A DNA stretch of 64,000 bases, from the NCBI RefSeq assembly GCF_954871325.1, contig NC_088777.1:9711366-9775365 (forward strand). Direction: 5' to 3'. Each line of letters opens with the position of its first letter. Within the stretch, counting starts at the first letter, position 1. The position numbers were made by a program, and so were the translations under genes. The notes under the pieces were generated by a model. That model saw nothing but the letters and a program-made list of their open reading frames with translations. It ran no database searches and was not told the DNA's origin. Shown here piece after piece: positions 24,460 to 35,255 of the stretch. The stretch comes from Gordionus sp. m RMFG-2023 (lineage: Eukaryota > Nematomorpha > Gordioida > Chordodea > Parachordodidae).

Positions 24460-25640
24460 CGTGTTTTACGCGGAAGCTAGGAATATTTTTATTAATACAA
24501 AATATGTATATTGATATCAAATAGAAGTTAATTAAAACATATTTTGATTAAAATAATATTATTTACTCCTAGTTTTTGGTATATATAAATTTTTTTTGAT
24601 TGTGATAATAATTATCACTCTAAGGGGGCGGGTCTAATTGGGGGGGGGGAGTCAGGAATATTTTTATCAACGCAAAATATTGATATGGGTATCAAATAAA
24701 GGCTAATTAAAAAATATTTTGAATAAAATAATAGTAAGTCACATTTGGTTTTAGTAAGTTGGACTTGGCCTAGATTGGGGAGGGGGGGGGGGGTGTTAAG
24801 AAAATATCCCTCGGCTAAAGACTAAATATGGCTCGGCGAATTATATAACAATTTATTTATTAAAATATATCGTTCGGTTGAGTAGGATACCGCAGCGCAA
24901 CCATTCTTTCCCCCATAACTTAATTAGTGAGGTTATAATGAAGCAATGAGATTGGCTTTAATTCAGTTACAAAAAAAAGTTATTTTGATTTTAATCTTAA
25001 AAGTATATACTACAATTTCAGTCAACCGATATTTCAATGATTTTTTATTTTATAATATCGATATTTTGTTGTGGTAAAAATATTTCAGACCCTCTCCCCC
25101 TTTCACTTAAGATTTAGACCCGCCCATAGCGTGATTATTATTAAAATCAAATCGATTACCTCTTATTTGATACCCATATCTAATTTTTATTTTTAACACC
25201 CCCCCCCCACCTTGAACCAAGGTCCAATCTATTAAGATCAAGAAATGCAAATGCTATTATTTTAGTCAAAAGAAACCTTGATTATCTTTTATTTGATATC
25301 CACATCTCTTATTTATGTTAGTAAAAATATTCCTGATCACCCAAGATCTATATCCGCCAACTTAGAGTGATAATTATCATAACAATCTAAAGATATTTTA
25401 ATTACATTTTATTTGGTACCCATATTAAATTTATATCTTAATCCCCCCCCCTTCCCACCTTCTCATTCCCCAGACCAATTCCAACTCATTATAACTAAGA
25501 GTGAATTATTTAAGTCATAATATTTTAATTATCCTTTATTTGATACTAATATTCAATATTTTATGGTGTTGATAAAAATATTCTGGGCCTCCAAGGTCTA
25601 GAATCGCCAATTAATGGAAGGGAGGGGTTAATCTCCAATT
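24460..25640. repeat. Inverted array of related tandem units (foldback-like)
   Basis: The left half has two plus-oriented units about 175 bp apart (from about 24480 and 24655) with GGAATATTTTTAT, TATGGGTATCAAATAAAGG and AAAATAATA. The right half has the same units on the opposite strand, with AAAAATATT(C/T)C blocks near 25080, 25330 and 25575 (spacing about 247 bp). Shared modules include TTATCACTCTAAG, GGGCGGGTCTAA and long G or C runs. A unique centre at about 24800-25070 separates the halves. This arrangement resembles foldback transposons, whose long inverted ends are built of short repeats. Confidence 0.62.
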
Positions 25641-26954
25641 GGACCTAGTTATTGATTCATCTCTATGTGACATATCTCATAAATCCAAAGAAAAACCTCT
25701 TTAAATATAAAACCACCGTTCGCTTTGCTGCGATTGCTCTCTCACTCTGTTTCCCAGAGAGCAAGACTCTTTACCTCATCACCTCAGAGGGCACAGTAAT
25801 TGTATAAGAGATAAATATGGTTAAATGGAATGCATATTGAAATGTGTAGGGTAAAATAATTAAGAAACGCGAAATTATCCATAACACTATTTCAGATTTA
25901 AATTTAATTCATTTGTCGAAACATCTTAAATGAATTAAAATCATAATTGTGTATAAAACGGTTACTGTAGAAATAGCTAGCTATAGAGGAGTGATATAAG
26001 AGCCCTAATTGACATTGGGAAATATTAGATATATATGAATGTGTTGGCAATAATATTCATCTAAAAAAATTTAACAGGGGGCCGAGTGTCGTTAAACCTT
26101 TAACGGGTCAAGTCGGGCAAATATTTTAATAAAAACTAAAACACACCAAGCCAAGTTTACCTTGTCCGATGGTTAGAAAATTTTTTTAAAGATTTTTGAA
26201 AATGGCATAGCTCTAATATGTTTTCTTCATTATGTCTTTTAATTAAAGAAAATTTAAATTAAATTAAATATGGCTCCAAAAAATAATAATTAAATAAATA
26301 AAAAAATAGAAGATAAAAAAAATTATCGATAAAATTTGAATTTTTAAAGGTATCTTTTTAAATGCTGTGATGATCCTATAGTTTTAAACCACTCTTTTAA
26401 AAACTACGTCACATAATATACTATATAATGGATTAAATGTGTTTATCATATCTAGGTAATTTAGATGGCACCCTAGTAGTATCATTTGGTAATTATTAAA
26501 AAAACATTTTTTGATATTACTGTTATTAATTTAACATCTAACCGAATATATATTATTTTTTAGCATAAATTTAATTAATCAATTTTTTTTATACACACTA
26601 TTTTTTTCAATCTAATTTAAGTATTTATAATCATCGTATATAAAATACATGGCTTATAATAATATTAAAAACAAATATAACATTTTTCTTTTAGGGAAAA
26701 CTGAAATATTTAGGGAGCCAGGTACTATTATATTTTTATATGATTTTTAATTTTAATAATATTTTAGTCTCCTGGTATATAGCAATTAGTTCCTCTAAAG
26801 GTATAAAAAATATTTTTTCAGCCAATATTTGTTTGATTTTTTTTTAAAAAAAACTTTAGATTCTAAACCATACCTTATACAGCATAATGGTATATCAGTA
26901 ATATATTTTATATTCGATTATGTATAATTTGCTTATTGCATAAAAAATATTCAT
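25641..26954. other. A+T-rich stretch with two GC-richer patches
   Basis: At 25720-25790 a GC-richer patch contains a small hairpin (GCTCTC...GAGAGC). At 26080-26170 there is GGGGGCCGAGTGTCGTTAAA and related GGGCC-type sequence like the ends of hAT elements, without a bounded copy. No gene is seen. Confidence 0.3.
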
Positions 26955-26962
26955 GATACCAT

Positions 26963-27362
26963 CATAGGTGTAGCTGGTAGATGGGGAGGAAAAATTCATC
27001 CTTCCTGTTCTCAGAAATATCTTTTTAAACAAATAAAAAACTTCTTCCTACACTCCCTCACCCCCTCTCCCCAAGAAATGTATACAATATATCACTATAA
27101 ACAAGAATTTGAAAGAAAAATTATCAAAAGTTAATAATCTTTAAAATAACCACTATAATTCAAAATTATTAGAAAAAAGCATTTTTATATATAAAAAAAA
27201 TGATAACCTAAAATTGTTTTTATAAAAATCGAATATAGCCATAGGCAATAAGTAGACCTAAAAAATAATATTCATGGAGGAAAAATCTACCTAAGGTTCT
27301 CGCCTCGCCTCCCTTCCCCTCCGCTCCCCCGCCCCCTTAGCAAAATACTAGCTACGTCTATG
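26963..27362. mobile_element. hAT-type MITE, CATAGGTGTAGCTGG family
   Basis: Exactly 400 bp. Ends are CATAGGTGTAGCTGGTA and the complement of CATAGACGTAGCTAGTA. Flanking octamers GATACCAT (26955-26962) and GATTCCAT (27363-27370) match at 7 of 8. C-rich tracts lie at both shoulders. It carries no coding capacity. A related but incomplete copy lies at about 34940-35255, and a smaller match near 43140-43270. Confidence 0.8.
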
Positions 27363-27370
27363 GATTCCAT

Positions 27371-27979
27371 TTATAATATAGTATATAGTTATTAAATAAT
27401 ATTTTATTTACTGATAAACTTTAATAAATATATATATTATTGGCTAACGATTATTTTTTAAATAGGTCATGATTTGAAAGAAGGTATCCTAAAAAAAAAC
27501 TCAAAAGCGAATCTTTATTTATTTAAAATTTACCCTATTGAATTTAGAATATTCACTTTATTGAGACACACTTTCTTTGTTTGGAACATGTACAAAGCCT
27601 TAATTTATAGTGCGCACAAATTGTATGTTGTTTCAATGCACCGTTTCAAAACGCAAATAATTACATTTTAAATGCATTCGTTTAAATTGGACAGCATTTT
27701 TTTTGTTTTAAATTTAGACGTTTCATATTAAAGGTTTTATTTAAACATAGCTGCGTTTACGTTTAATAATAATAAGATTAACATTAAATGCACAAAAATA
27801 AGAAATGCCATTTTAGGAAAAATAAAATCGACAGAAAATATAATATACAAAAATAAGGGATATATTTAAAATGAAAATTAAAAATAGGAATAAGTATATA
27901 TTTCAAAAAAAAAATGTATTTTTAATATAATTAGCGATACTTTAAAACTATTTATATTTTTTATTAAAATATAAAATAG
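27371..27979. other. A+T-rich spacer
   Basis: One open stretch on the plus strand (27474-27671, 65 codons) has no recognisable content and composition like random A+T-rich DNA. Nothing else is seen. Confidence 0.3.
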
Positions 27980-28096
27980 AAAATACTTTGACCACCTTAC
28001 CATCCATTTTACCGTCAGAAGATCTAATTTCAGGATCTGGAAATGGCGAATCCAAATTTGTAACCACAAGTGTATCTGAAAATTACTCTCTACCAG
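27980..28096 (+). CDS. Candidate symmetric exon, copy 1
   Basis: Between an acceptor (ATAAAATAG) and a GT donor (CTACCAG/GTTGAT) lies 117 nt, a multiple of three, with two bases of a split codon at the start and one at the end. The open frame reads NTLTTLPSILPSEDLISGSG then NGESKFVTTSVSENYSLP: Ser/Thr-rich, extracellular in style. A second copy with the same phases lies at 31437-31493, and flanking non-coding sequence is also shared. I cannot assign a gene; an alternative is that both are parts of a non-coding repeat. Confidence 0.35.
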
Positions 28097-29698
28097 GTTG
28101 ATAATTTTATTTAAATGAAACTTCTTTTCAGGTGCCAATTTAAAAAATATGATTTTTTTTTTCTCTTAATTGACATATAAAAAAATCTAATAATTATATA
28201 AAGACAAAAGTCAAAAAGAATATATTTTTAAAAAAAACGCCTGTTAAAATTTTTTAAAAACGTATAAATTAAAAGGGAGAATTCTATGAATAATTGAGCC
28301 AAGAATTTTTAAACATGTTGGACCAAATTATTGTGATAGCAATGTTTTGTTAGGTCACTAAAAAGGCAATATATGTGTTTTTTTCCTTATGGATATTGAA
28401 ACCGTTTTGAAAAGATTCAAATCGACTTGCCCAAAGGAGTAGGATATTGTGGCTACGATGAGGGCAAAGTGGTTATCACCCGTCAGGAAAAAATATTTTT
28501 GGCATTTTAATGAGTCAGCCCTGAGAAGAGAATCATATATATTATTAGAAGGGTCAAGGGAGTCTATGTATTGGTTTAAAAATGATATGCCTGGAGCAAA
28601 CTAATTGCATAACGAAAAGAGTCGTCAAGATCCTGGGGTAGGAAAGGCTATTCATGGAGTGTTAAAATTAGCCGTCCTGTGGAGGGATTTGTATTGCTGA
28701 TCATCACTCAAGTTTAGGTAAGCAAGGGAAAGAGATACCAATCCTAAATCCCAGCCTTTTTGCTTTGATGAATCTGGTTGAGTTGTATTTGTCAAGGTAT
28801 TGATGTTCCATCAATTTAAGGCTTCGTCCATCAAACTCTCTTTATCAATTGAAATGATTTTGGATATGACGTGTTTTTTAGATTTTGTAAAAGATACGAA
28901 AGAAACAATGGCAATTGTTATAGACGATCTAAGTCCTAAGCCTCAAGATTTGCAAGGAAGAGTTGCCTGAAACTATGAGTTAGAATCGAATTTAACATTT
29001 AGTAACTCTTGTATCATTCTTAAAATGTTTTGTTCGTATTCTTTTCAAACGCGAAAGCCCAAGAGGTTTTAAAACAATATTTTTGAGGATAAAATAAGCT
29101 TGATAGATGGGTAATTTACTTAAAGCTGTTTGTGGTGAAATAAGATGTTCAATTTTAATATTCTATTCCGATTAATATGGCTGATCGGTATTAACTTTTA
29201 AATATTGATATTCTATTATTTGCATTTGTAACTCCACTTGCACCGGAGAACCAAACCTTTTCATTCTTATAAATTTATATGGCTTTTAAGTTTTCTAGAT
29301 ATCTACATAAAAAAATCTGATAATAAATTCAAATAGCGAGCCGTACGTGTAAAAGAAAATTTATATCGAAATAGATATTTTATCTCTAATTTTGTTGTCT
29401 CAAAATAACATTGAACTATAAATCAAGAAATGATAATATAAATTATCAGCTGATTTTGGATTTATAGATATACTTTAAAAGTTATCATTTATATGAAAAA
29501 TGTATTCTAAAGGCATGAACCTTTATCATAATATAAAAATATTTTTGTAGTTTTTAAAAAAATCTAAGTTACTTACCTGTATTTAACAAGAACTTTAAAC
29601 AAAATGTACATAAAATAAAATTAACGTCATACGTCATAATAAGCGTAATCGCCTCTAGATGAAATATTGGGTTAAGAAATTTGGGGGTAGCCTATGAA
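28097..29698. other. Unassigned region with GC-richer decayed block
   Basis: From about 28370 to 28960 base composition is clearly less A+T-rich than the surroundings. Interrupted open stretches occur on the plus strand (for example RRESYILLEGSRESMYW near 28530, and VKDTKETMAIVIDDLSP near 28900). I recognise no family. It may be an old transposase or a dead gene. Confidence 0.3.
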
Positions 29699-29794
29699 AT
29701 GATTCCAACCACAATTGTTGGGCAGACAGCAGCTATCTGTGCGCGCAAGAGACAAAACCGCTTACTTAAACGGCTACGAGAAGAGAAAAAAAAA
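29699..29794 (+). CDS. Candidate first exon with strong donor, unassigned
   Basis: ATG at 29699 opens a 32-codon frame beginning MIPTTIVGQTAAICARKR and ending in a basic, lysine-rich stretch. It runs exactly into a consensus donor GTAAGTAC at 29795. GC content is higher than the flanks. No downstream exon in matching phase was identified, so the gene, if real, is unresolved. Confidence 0.28.
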
Positions 29795-30075
29795 GTAAGT
29801 ACTCTATTAAATAAAGTGTAAATTAAGAAGGGGTGGGGGGTTTGGTTGATTTTAAGTTTATGTTTTGTATGTTATAAGTTGATTTATTATATATGTTGGT
29901 TTATTGAATTAAATCTGTCAGGTGATGCTTAAGGGGGGGGGGGGGGGTTAATACGTTTAGATAATTCGATTTAATTTTTAATAATTTTTTGATTTTTATC
30001 ATTGTTTAAGCGTATAGATTGATCCATTGTCAGGTGTAGGCATGTTTTGTATAGCCAGTAGGATTTATATTTTCC
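29795..30075. other. Spacer with a long G run
   Basis: A run of about 16 G lies near 29930. No gene is seen. Confidence 0.3.
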
Positions 30076-30620
30076 TTAATTTTTCCCTTTATGGGTCTGG
30101 AGCCAAGTTATTGCTTCGTGAACTATATTTTGTTTAAAGTTCATAATAGTATGGCCAAATAGTTGTGAACATCTTTTTTGAGTTATTTCGATTGAGAAGG
30201 TCATGAGTTGAGTAGGCTTGTGTTTAAAAAAAGTGTTTTCAATTTTTAGATTATTATCTAAGAATAGTCGAAGATGTTCCTTCCCTTCCCTTTGGTTACT
30301 GTGAGTTGCTATAATTTTTCTAACATTGTATATTGTTACATTACCCATTTTTTGAACTTGCCCATCATAAAGATGTTATATCTTTTTGGCAAAGAGCTTA
30401 TTAATTTTCTAGTTGTTCTAATAAACTTTGCCGTCAGTTTTGGAGGAACATAGACATAAAGAAGGATTGTGAATTTATACGCTGTGTTTATGTATAAAAT
30501 AGTAATTCTTTCTGTCATAGGGATAAATTTTCTGATTTATATCTAGTGTTTATTTTTGATTGACTACACCCATCCAGTTATATTCCTTGGTATCAGAGCT
30601 GTGGTAGATAAAATCTGAAA
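30076..30620 (-). pseudogene. LINE endonuclease fragment (degenerate)
   Basis: On the minus strand two overlapping open stretches read ITILYINTAYKFTILLYVY then KRYNIFMMGKFK, and in another frame KEHLRLFLDNNLKIENTFFK. These resemble the APE-type endonuclease of LINEs: a YAPT-like strand, an MGDFN-like box, and the (N)xLxxF..NNLxIxNTxFxHK block. The two stretches are in different frames with at least one frameshift between them, and the GDF motif is altered to GKF. No reverse transcriptase was recognised nearby, so this is a remnant only. Confidence 0.45.
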
Positions 30621-31436
30621 GTTGGGCAGATTAATTGTTATATGAATGGGTTTCCTACAACCTAATTATGTCAGTGGAGTCATTTAATAAAGGTGTCATG
30701 AGAATTGAGATATTATAATTAATGCCACTTATATTAAGCGTAGCTAAGAAAAGGGAACCCTGTAGCATGATTTTTGTAATTAAAGGAAAAAGTATTTGAT
30801 ATGTATACGAACGATTAGGAGAGTAGGGATGACAAAAAATACCGAAGTTATGTTATAAGTTGAATTTTTAATTTTAAATATGTAAAGTTAAGCCTAGTGA
30901 AGGAGATAAGAATCTGCTATGTTAAAGTTATTTTGCGATATTTGTTTGGAGAGTTGGTATATGTAATTTAATAGCTTTCATAGATTTACATATATTACAA
31001 TATATTAGGACAAGGGGTGAAGCTACTTAAGATTATGTTTGAAATTAAATTATAATTTGAGATATGTCCGACTTGTTTTGTGTTAAATTATCTTTATTGA
31101 GAGGGATATATTTTGGTGCTAAATTTATCTCCAATCTAGAGTGTTTATTTTAGGATATAATTACACTGCTATTATGGAGCAGAAAAAAATATTCTGCAAT
31201 TCTAGCGAGGTTAGTTGTTTAATTTGGTAAACATTTAAACAAAAATAGAAAATGAATGTAATTCTATGAAAAATAAAATTCACAAAAAAAGTTTAAAAAA
31301 TATTTTACAAAATAATGGATTAAATTGAATGAAAAAATTAAGAAAAATATATATTACAAAAAAAATATATGTATTTTAATAAAATTAGCGATACTTATTA
31401 ACTATATATTTTTTTTTTATTATAATATAAAAATAG
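30621..31436. other. A+T-rich spacer
   Basis: No gene recognised. The right end shares non-coding sequence with the region before 27980 (for example TTAATA(T/A)AATTAGCGATACTT). Confidence 0.35.
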
Positions 31437-31493
31437 ATAATACCATTGAATCTGGAAATGGCGAATCCAAATTTTTAACTGAAGAAACAAGTG
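31437..31493 (+). CDS. Candidate symmetric exon, copy 2
   Basis: 57 nt between an acceptor (AAAAATAG) and a GT donor (AGTG/GTAATT), with the same split-codon phases as 27980-28096. It reads NTIESGNGESKFLTEETS; the core SGNGESKF(V/L)T is shared with copy 1. Downstream non-coding sequence (TCTAATAATTATA, AGACAAAAGTC) is shared too, so a block of roughly 350 bp was duplicated about 3.4 kb apart. Function is unknown. Confidence 0.33.
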
Positions 31494-32139
31494 GTAATTT
31501 TTATATTAATAATTGAAATTATTTCAATTTTTTTATTGACAAATTTTATAAAAATAATCTAATAATTATAAGACAAAAGTCGAAAAGCAATATTTATTTT
31601 TGAAAAAAACACCTTTTTTTGAAGAAAAAAAATAAAAATTTTATTAGTTTCAGCGGCAATCTTCTTTTCAAGGATTTCTTATTTTTATAGGTAATAATGA
31701 GCGATTTAAAATATTCAGAGGCCCTGGTATGTTAAAAAAAAAACTATAGGTCCTTCCCGGGTACATTTAAAAAATTAAATTACTACCCATCCCGTGTACC
31801 CGGGCATGGCCTGCAGGTCACTGATATTCATGTATATTGAACAAAAATTTAAAAAAATTTCGACATTATAAATTTAAATTATTTATAAAATTTAATGATA
31901 TGTATATTAATATTTTACATTTATATTATAATAATACATATTAATTATAATACTTTAATAAGTTAAGTATCAAGTGAATAGACTAAATAATAATATGAAT
32001 TAATAATTATAAATTTACGGGGAAAATCAATTTATATTTAAAAAAAAATTATATTTAAGAATTGTGAACATAAAAAAGAAAAAAATAAGTGTACAAATCT
32101 GAAAAAGGGAAAAAAAGATAGGATTATAAACTATGAAGG
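31494..32139. other. A+T-rich spacer with a GGCCC-type motif
   Basis: Around 31705-31815 short GC-rich ends (CAGAGGCCCTGG and the complement of CAGTGACCTGCAGGCC) surround about 100 bp, with ATATTCA on both sides. It could be a tiny hAT-type MITE, but the boundaries are ambiguous. No gene is seen. Confidence 0.3.
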
Positions 32140-32720
32140 AGGAGAGAAAAATCTAAATCATACCGCCTGCTCAGGAAATGAGCACATGAAGCATATAAAA
32201 GTATCTCTTATAATCTAGATTCTATGTGCTGACCTAAGTAAAACCTTCTTCTAAATCTCCTGATTTAATCCATATGGCTCTGCCAAGTTTTAGCCAAGCT
32301 AAGCGCTTGGCTTTCAAAGGATGTTAAAGTTGTAGTAATAACTGGTATGAATTTGTATTAATCTAGTTTGTACAGATATTTGTTATTCAAAGATGTCTTT
32401 ATTAATGTTGGAAGGTGAGGAAGGTCAACACAGGAAAATCTCCCCGCTAGAAATCGGCCATTCTCCCAAGGAGTATAACCCCATCAATAGACCCTATAAA
32501 GTAGCAGTAAAGCCCATTTAATGAGAGCATTGCATTGATTTCAGATCGAACGTCCTGCTATAGATCATTGGAGGCAATAACGGCCATATAAGTTTACTGG
32601 TTTCTTGCACGACGCACTCATATGAGACTGAGGCTGTCATTAAACGTATGGCCACTGCAAAGAGGAATTCTTGGTTTGATAACTAGCTCGAGGTCAGGAT
32701 TTCAGTGGGATTGGACTTCT
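32140..32720. other. GC-richer block of unknown origin
   Basis: This block is markedly less A+T-rich than its flanks. It contains a hairpin (AGCCAAG...CTTGGCT, about 32295-32315) and interrupted open stretches on the minus strand (near WENGRFLAGRFSCVDLPHLP). I do not recognise a family. A decayed mobile element or dead gene is likely. Confidence 0.3.
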
Positions 32721-34939
32721 AGCCGAAAATATATTTCAATATGTATAGAGTAACAGATAATATGTATTTTTGACTTACCAATCTTAATTTATATTAATTT
32801 TATGTAGATTTTTCATATCAATTTGAAAATAAAAAAATGTTTATGCTGAAAATAGTCGGAAATTTACAGAATAGACTCTCTATACATATTGGAATATTAT
32901 TTCCCATCAAATATAAATTTTTTAAATTTAAAAATTACCCACAAGTTAATGAATTAGGTTTGATAATTAGATTCAAATAGGTAAATGTCCAAATTTTTAT
33001 AACTTTCTATCTATGTTTTATTTAATTTGCAGTTTATTAAATTATAATATTCATTAATTCTGTCTTGTCTAATTTCATAAATTTAATGTTTGATAGGTAA
33101 ATTTTAAAAATGATCCGAAAGATTTTAGCCAAAATAATACTATGTATGCCTAGAGATTTTGCTCATAGATGGCAGAGAGGTTGGTTTGATATTAGTCATA
33201 ATACTAAATGGATGAAATTATAAAAGGTGTTATTTATGACCATTTCATATTAATTTCCAATTTGGCACTTTAATTTTATAATATAATAATAAACGTGAAA
33301 TTTAAATGATGTTAGAATTCTTGAATTTTAATAATATTTGTGTATTAACTTTTTCCAATGTTTCACATTTATTAATTTTTTAGAAAAAATGTCATTATTA
33401 TAAATATAATTTTTTTTATTTAATCCTGATAAATTTTATATAATCACAAAACAATATCAATACATTTCCATTTAAATCAGGAATGATTCCATCTCTATCA
33501 AATTTTCACGATAGTCATACATAAATCCAATTATAGGTTCATCGGAAGTCTCCTTCTCGAGGAGCTGATATAAATATCTCCTGGCAACAATAGTTCTTAT
33601 TTTCATTTCTAAATATATATTAATAATTTCTTTAACCAAAATATAGATAACACTTAATCAACTATAATTTATTTTCTCAAAAACCTTATAATTCATAATC
33701 ATAATAAAAAAACATACTTTTTTTTTAAAAAAAATATTCTATTTAGTTAGAAATTTCATGATTTGTAGGGAAAAAAAGTGTAAGCCACTTTTAATTCATT
33801 TTGCATGATATAAAAAAATATTAATTAATAAAATTATTTATTTTAAAGGGCCAAAGTTCACCTGTGAAACAGAAGGTATTCATTTTATTATAAATATGAA
33901 ATATTACAATAAATTGAATATTTATTGATTCATAGACGGCGATATTATTAACACGATAACAGGTTAATCCATTAATAAGTACATTTTGAAAACTGTATGC
34001 ATTGTATAAACATTATACATTCTACTTTTTTTAATTTAGAGATTCAATAATATAATTGTATCAAAACTTATGTCTACTTTTTATAATTATAGAAAATCTT
34101 ATCAATGTTATACAGGGTAAATATTTTTGTGAGAATTCCTTAGAATAATTTTATAATTATTATAGATTACCTAACATATACTAACGTTTATATACAAAGT
34201 ATGTTGTTTTACAATTTATAAGAATTTTATTTAATATTCACTATATTTAAAAAACATTTTAAGCTCCAAATTTGGTGATTGGAATAAGTAAATAACTGGA
34301 AAAAATAATTTTTATGCAATAATTTTAATTGAAAACATTAGGATTGGAAAATCAGACCTTAACTCTTAACCTAGGTACATTAAATTTATATAAATAATTG
34401 TATAACTTAATGATAATATAGAACAAGAAACAAAATTTAGAGGTAAAATTGTTTATTTTAGACCTTCCGAGTCAAATTTTATATCTATCCAATATATCCT
34501 TTAAAATATAAATTGTTATTAATCCTTTTGTAAAAAATCGATGTTCTCAACTAGCTTTAGAGTATGTACTAAATTATATTAAAGATGATAAAATATATCA
34601 AATAATTCGAATTATACAATTATTATAAATCTTTAATCGATATAAAGACATTTTCAATAAAAAACAAATTATGTTATAATTTGAATTAAAAAATAAATCT
34701 TTATTATCAATGTTATTTTAGATAGAAATATTAATATGTCAATCTTTTCTATTCAATTTTTTTACATATTGAGTAGTATTGAGTGAAAATCTGTAATATT
34801 ATTCATTTTTAAACTTGAGATATATTTTAAATCAGATTTGCACACCATAGATAAATTTATTAATTGAGTCCCCTTTTTCAATAAAATTATTTTTTTCCAT
34901 CTGACGCTACATTCTATTTTAAATAAATCTCATCGTATC
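32721..34939. other. A+T-rich stretch with a MITE fragment
   Basis: At 33095-33215 there is a degenerate piece of the palindromic MITE family (AGATTTTGCTCATAGATGGC, then AGAGAGGTTGG). The rest shows no gene or repeat boundary. Confidence 0.35.
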
Positions 34940-35255
34940 ATTTAATGGGCAAGAAGGGGGGGGGGGGTTGTCATCACAAATTCATCCATTCTTGTAAATA
35001 TCAGAACTAATAAAAAATTCCTCCCTACACACCTCCTCCACTCCTCCAAAAATATATACAATACAATACTATAAAAAAAGAATTATAAGAAAAAAATAGT
35101 AAAAGTTAATAACCTATTAAAATAACAACTATTTAAAAAATAATACAACCAAAGGCCTACAATAAGTCGACCCTAAAAACTTCCAATAAAGTGTATAACG
35201 AGATATCTACGCCTACCCCCCCCCCCTCCATAGGAAAATCTTGGATATGCCTATG
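34940..35255. repeat. Incomplete copy of the CATAGG-type MITE
   Basis: Colinear with much of 26963-27362: ACAAATTCATCC, the CTCCCTACAC block, TATATACAATA and AAAAGTTAATAA appear in the same order. The right end ends with the complement of CATAGGCATATCCAAG. The left end is not clear, so no target duplication can be given. Confidence 0.55.

Noticed and set aside
29925-29945. Long G run as a functional quadruplex or origin
   Set aside because: G or C runs are common here and mostly sit at hAT element shoulders; there is nothing to set this one apart.
30076-30348. A host gene of 90 codons
   Set aside because: The KEHLRLFLDNNLKIENTFFK block fits a LINE endonuclease better, and the neighbouring frame supplies the preceding motif.
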